Assembly: GCA_038318385.1 (NCBI GenBank)
Contig: JBBQCD010000003.1
Coordinates: forward strand, 53,563 to 117,562
Reading direction: 5' to 3'
DNA from: Schlegelella_A sp038318385
GTDB lineage: Bacteria > Pseudomonadota > Gammaproteobacteria > Burkholderiales > Burkholderiaceae_C
DNA: 64,000 nucleotides
Part shown: piece by piece, positions 62,559-64,000 of the stretch
How positions within the stretch are numbered: position 1 is the stretch's first letter
How the letters are laid out: each line of letters starts with the position of its first letter
Translations under genes and position numbers: made by a program
Notes under the pieces: generated by a model
What the model saw: only the letters and a program-made list of their open reading frames with translations
The model's database searches: none
What the model was told of the DNA's origin: nothing

Positions 62559-63146
62559 TCATGCGTGCCCGGCCTCTTGGCTGAGCATGCGGGCGTCGAT
62601 GCCGAGCAGGGACAGCGCCTTCTGGTAGCGCTCCTCCACCGGCGTGTCGAAGATGATGCCGCGCTCGGCGCTGACGTTGATCCAGCCGTTGCGCCCGAGC
62701 TCGTCCTCGAGCTGGCCCGCCCCCCAGCCGCTGTAGCCGAGCGTGACCAGCACCTTCTTCGGACCGGCGCCGTTCGACAGCGCCTCCAGCACATCCTTGC
62801 TGGTCGTCATCTCGAGGCCGCCCTCGATCTGCAGCGACGAGTTGTAGTGGCCGCCGTCGGCGCCCTCGCCCCCGAGGCGTTCGTGCAGCACGAAGCCGCG
62901 CTCGGTCTGCACCGGTCCGCCGAAGTAGACCGGCTCCTCGGCCAGGTCGTCGCGGTCGAGGGACAGCTCGACCTTCTCGAACAGGTTTTTCAGGGTGATG
63001 TCGATCGGCTTGTTGATCACCAGGCCGAGCGCACCCTTCTCCGTGTGCTCGCACAGGTAGACCACGGCACCGGCGAAAGCGCCGTCGCCCATGCCGGGCA
63101 TGGCGATCAGGAACTGGTTCGTCAGGTTGATCGCAGCGGCAGCCAT
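62559..63146 (-). CDS. yqgE: YqgE/AlgH family protein
   Basis: 195 residues, DUF179. The N-terminal FLIAMPGMGDGAFAGAVVYL and LGLVINKPIDITLKNLF are characteristic, as is YSGWGAGQLEDELGRNGW. Function unknown; an alginate-control role was reported for a Pseudomonas homologue. Almost always next to ruvX, as here. First gene of the yqgE-ruvX-pyrR-pyrB-pyrC'-plsC run. Confidence 0.93.
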   Translation of the reverse strand: MAAAAINLTNQFLIAMPGMGDGAFAGAVVYLCEHTEKGALGLVINKPIDITLKNLFEKVELSLDRDDLAEEPVYFGGPVQTERGFVLHERLGGEGADGGHYNSSLQIEGGLEMTTSKDVLEALSNGAGPKKVLVTLGYSGWGAGQLEDELGRNGWINVSAERGIIFDTPVEERYQKALSLLGIDARMLSQEAGHA

Positions 63147-63197
63147 GGGCGCATTTTATTCCTGCGGCAAACTCCGTGGTGCCGCCCGGCGCCCCGA

Positions 63198-64000
63198 ATG
63201 GAAAAACCCCTCGCCACCGCCCTCGTCTGGTTCCGGCGCGACCTGCGCGCGGACGATCATGCCGCGCTCTACCATGCGCTCAAGACGGCGCGCCAGGTCT
63301 GGTGCGCCTTCGTCTTCGACCGCGAGATCCTCGATCCCCTGCCGCGGGCCGACCGCCGCGTGGAGTTCATCCGCGAGTCGCTGGTGGCACTCTCGGACGC
63401 GCTGGAAGCGCTGGGCGCCGGCCACGGCACCCCCGGCACCCGTCTGATCGTCACGCACGGCCCGCCGGGGGCGATCGCCGCGCTCGCCGAGACCCTGCAC
63501 GTTCAGGCCGTCTACGCCAACCACGACGACGACCCGCGGGCGCTCGAGCGCGACGCGAAGGTCCGCGGCCTGCTCGCCGATCGCGGCATCGCGCTGCACA
63601 CCTCGAAGGACCATGTCGTCTTCGAACGCAACGAGGTCCTGACCGCGAGCGGAACGCCGTACGGGGTCTACACGCCCTATCGCAACGCCTGGCGCAAGAA
63701 GCTGGAACCGTACTTCGTGCGCGCCTATCCGGTGGAACGCTACGCCGACAGCCTCGCGCCGGTACCCCCGGAGTTCGCCGGTCCCGTGCCGACCCTCGCC
63801 GCCATCGATTTCGAGCGAACCAACCTGAGCGATTTGCCGGTCCACGCCGGCAGCAGCGCCGCGCGTCGCCTGCTCGACGACTTCCTGGAGCGCATCGACA
63901 GCTACGAGCAGGCGCGCAACTTCCCGGCGGTCAAGGGACCGAGCTACCTCTCGGTGCACCTGCGCTTCGGCACGATCTCGATCCGCGAGCTGGCACGCCG
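63198..64000 (+). CDS. Deoxyribodipyrimidine photolyase (3' partial)
   Basis: 267 codons are in the window and the frame is open to the edge. The N-terminal antenna domain begins LVWFRRDLRADDHAALYHAL, and the FAD domain starts after about residue 210, with FPAVKGPSYLSVHLRFGTIS near the edge. The latter resembles the class I CPD photolyase signature. It repairs UV-made pyrimidine dimers with light. The catalytic Trp chain lies beyond the window. Divergent from yqgE with 51 bases between. Confidence 0.93.
   Translation, partial: MEKPLATALVWFRRDLRADDHAALYHALKTARQVWCAFVFDREILDPLPRADRRVEFIRESLVALSDALEALGAGHGTPGTRLIVTHGPPGAIAALAETLHVQAVYANHDDDPRALERDAKVRGLLADRGIALHTSKDHVVFERNEVLTASGTPYGVYTPYRNAWRKKLEPYFVRAYPVERYADSLAPVPPEFAGPVPTLAAIDFERTNLSDLPVHAGSSAARRLLDDFLERIDSYEQARNFPAVKGPSYLSVHLRFGTISIRELAR

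Overview
The window is GC-rich, tightly packed chromosome from a betaproteobacterium, most likely Burkholderiales. The basis is the aa3 cytochrome oxidase cluster order (DUF2244, coxB, coxA, 36-aa protein, ctaG, DUF2970, coxC, SURF1, ctaA, ctaB, SCO) ending next to rpoH, the rhodanese-grxC-secB-gpsA block beside gpmA, the ubiH-dsbC pair, and the yqgE-ruvX-pyrR-pyrB-pyrC' block. The species cannot be named from the sequence alone. I recognised no rRNA, tRNA, CRISPR array or intact transposon.

Bases 1-13579 (+ strand) are a surface-glycan locus. A CBS-nucleotidyltransferase (cut by the window edge) and a CMP-nonulosonate synthetase point to a sialic-acid-like sugar (legionaminic or pseudaminic acid type). 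HisH-like, HisF-like and WbpG/PseA-like proteins form the known amidotransfer trio that turns an N-acetyl group into an acetamidino group. A Wzx flippase, a trimeric acetyltransferase, a possible glycosyltransferase, a candidate Wzy polymerase, two GT4 glycosyltransferases, an exported SGNH-type esterase and a WecA-like initiating transferase complete it. Between 9675 and 11303 lie two gene remnants, a 5' piece of a GT4 gene and a 3' piece of the wzy-like gene, which bracket the esterase and record recombination between related clusters.

Bases 13595-25330 (- strand) are a second, convergent glycan locus. It has WbpB/WbpE/WbpD for a 2,3-diamino-uronic acid precursor, PglF-like, DegT-type and PglC-like proteins for a 4-amino-6-deoxy sugar and its transfer to the lipid carrier, two GT4 enzymes, two methyltransferases and a second flippase. 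Two flippases and two different initiating transferases suggest two separate glycan products.

Bases 25516-43031 are mixed housekeeping and respiratory genes: lysS, an enoyl-CoA hydratase, a DUF3108 protein with an alanine-rich repeat, an M61 peptidase, cydAB (bd-type oxidase), ubiH-dsbC, a MOSC protein, an EamA transporter, ychF, a MASE1-CHASE-PAS hybrid histidine kinase and rpoH. A near-perfect CIRCE element (the HrcA operator) lies 42 bases before the rpoH start codon, so the heat-shock sigma factor may itself be under HrcA control.

Bases 43129-52968 are the aa3 cytochrome c oxidase structural and assembly genes on the - strand, with one small membrane protein (DUF2909 type) on the + strand inside. 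Bases 53149-64000 hold a BioC-like methyltransferase, comF, trmL, gpsA, secB, grxC, a membrane rhodanese, gpmA, plsC-like, an inactive dihydroorotase homologue (pyrC'), pyrB, pyrR, ruvX, yqgE and the 5' part of a photolyase gene.
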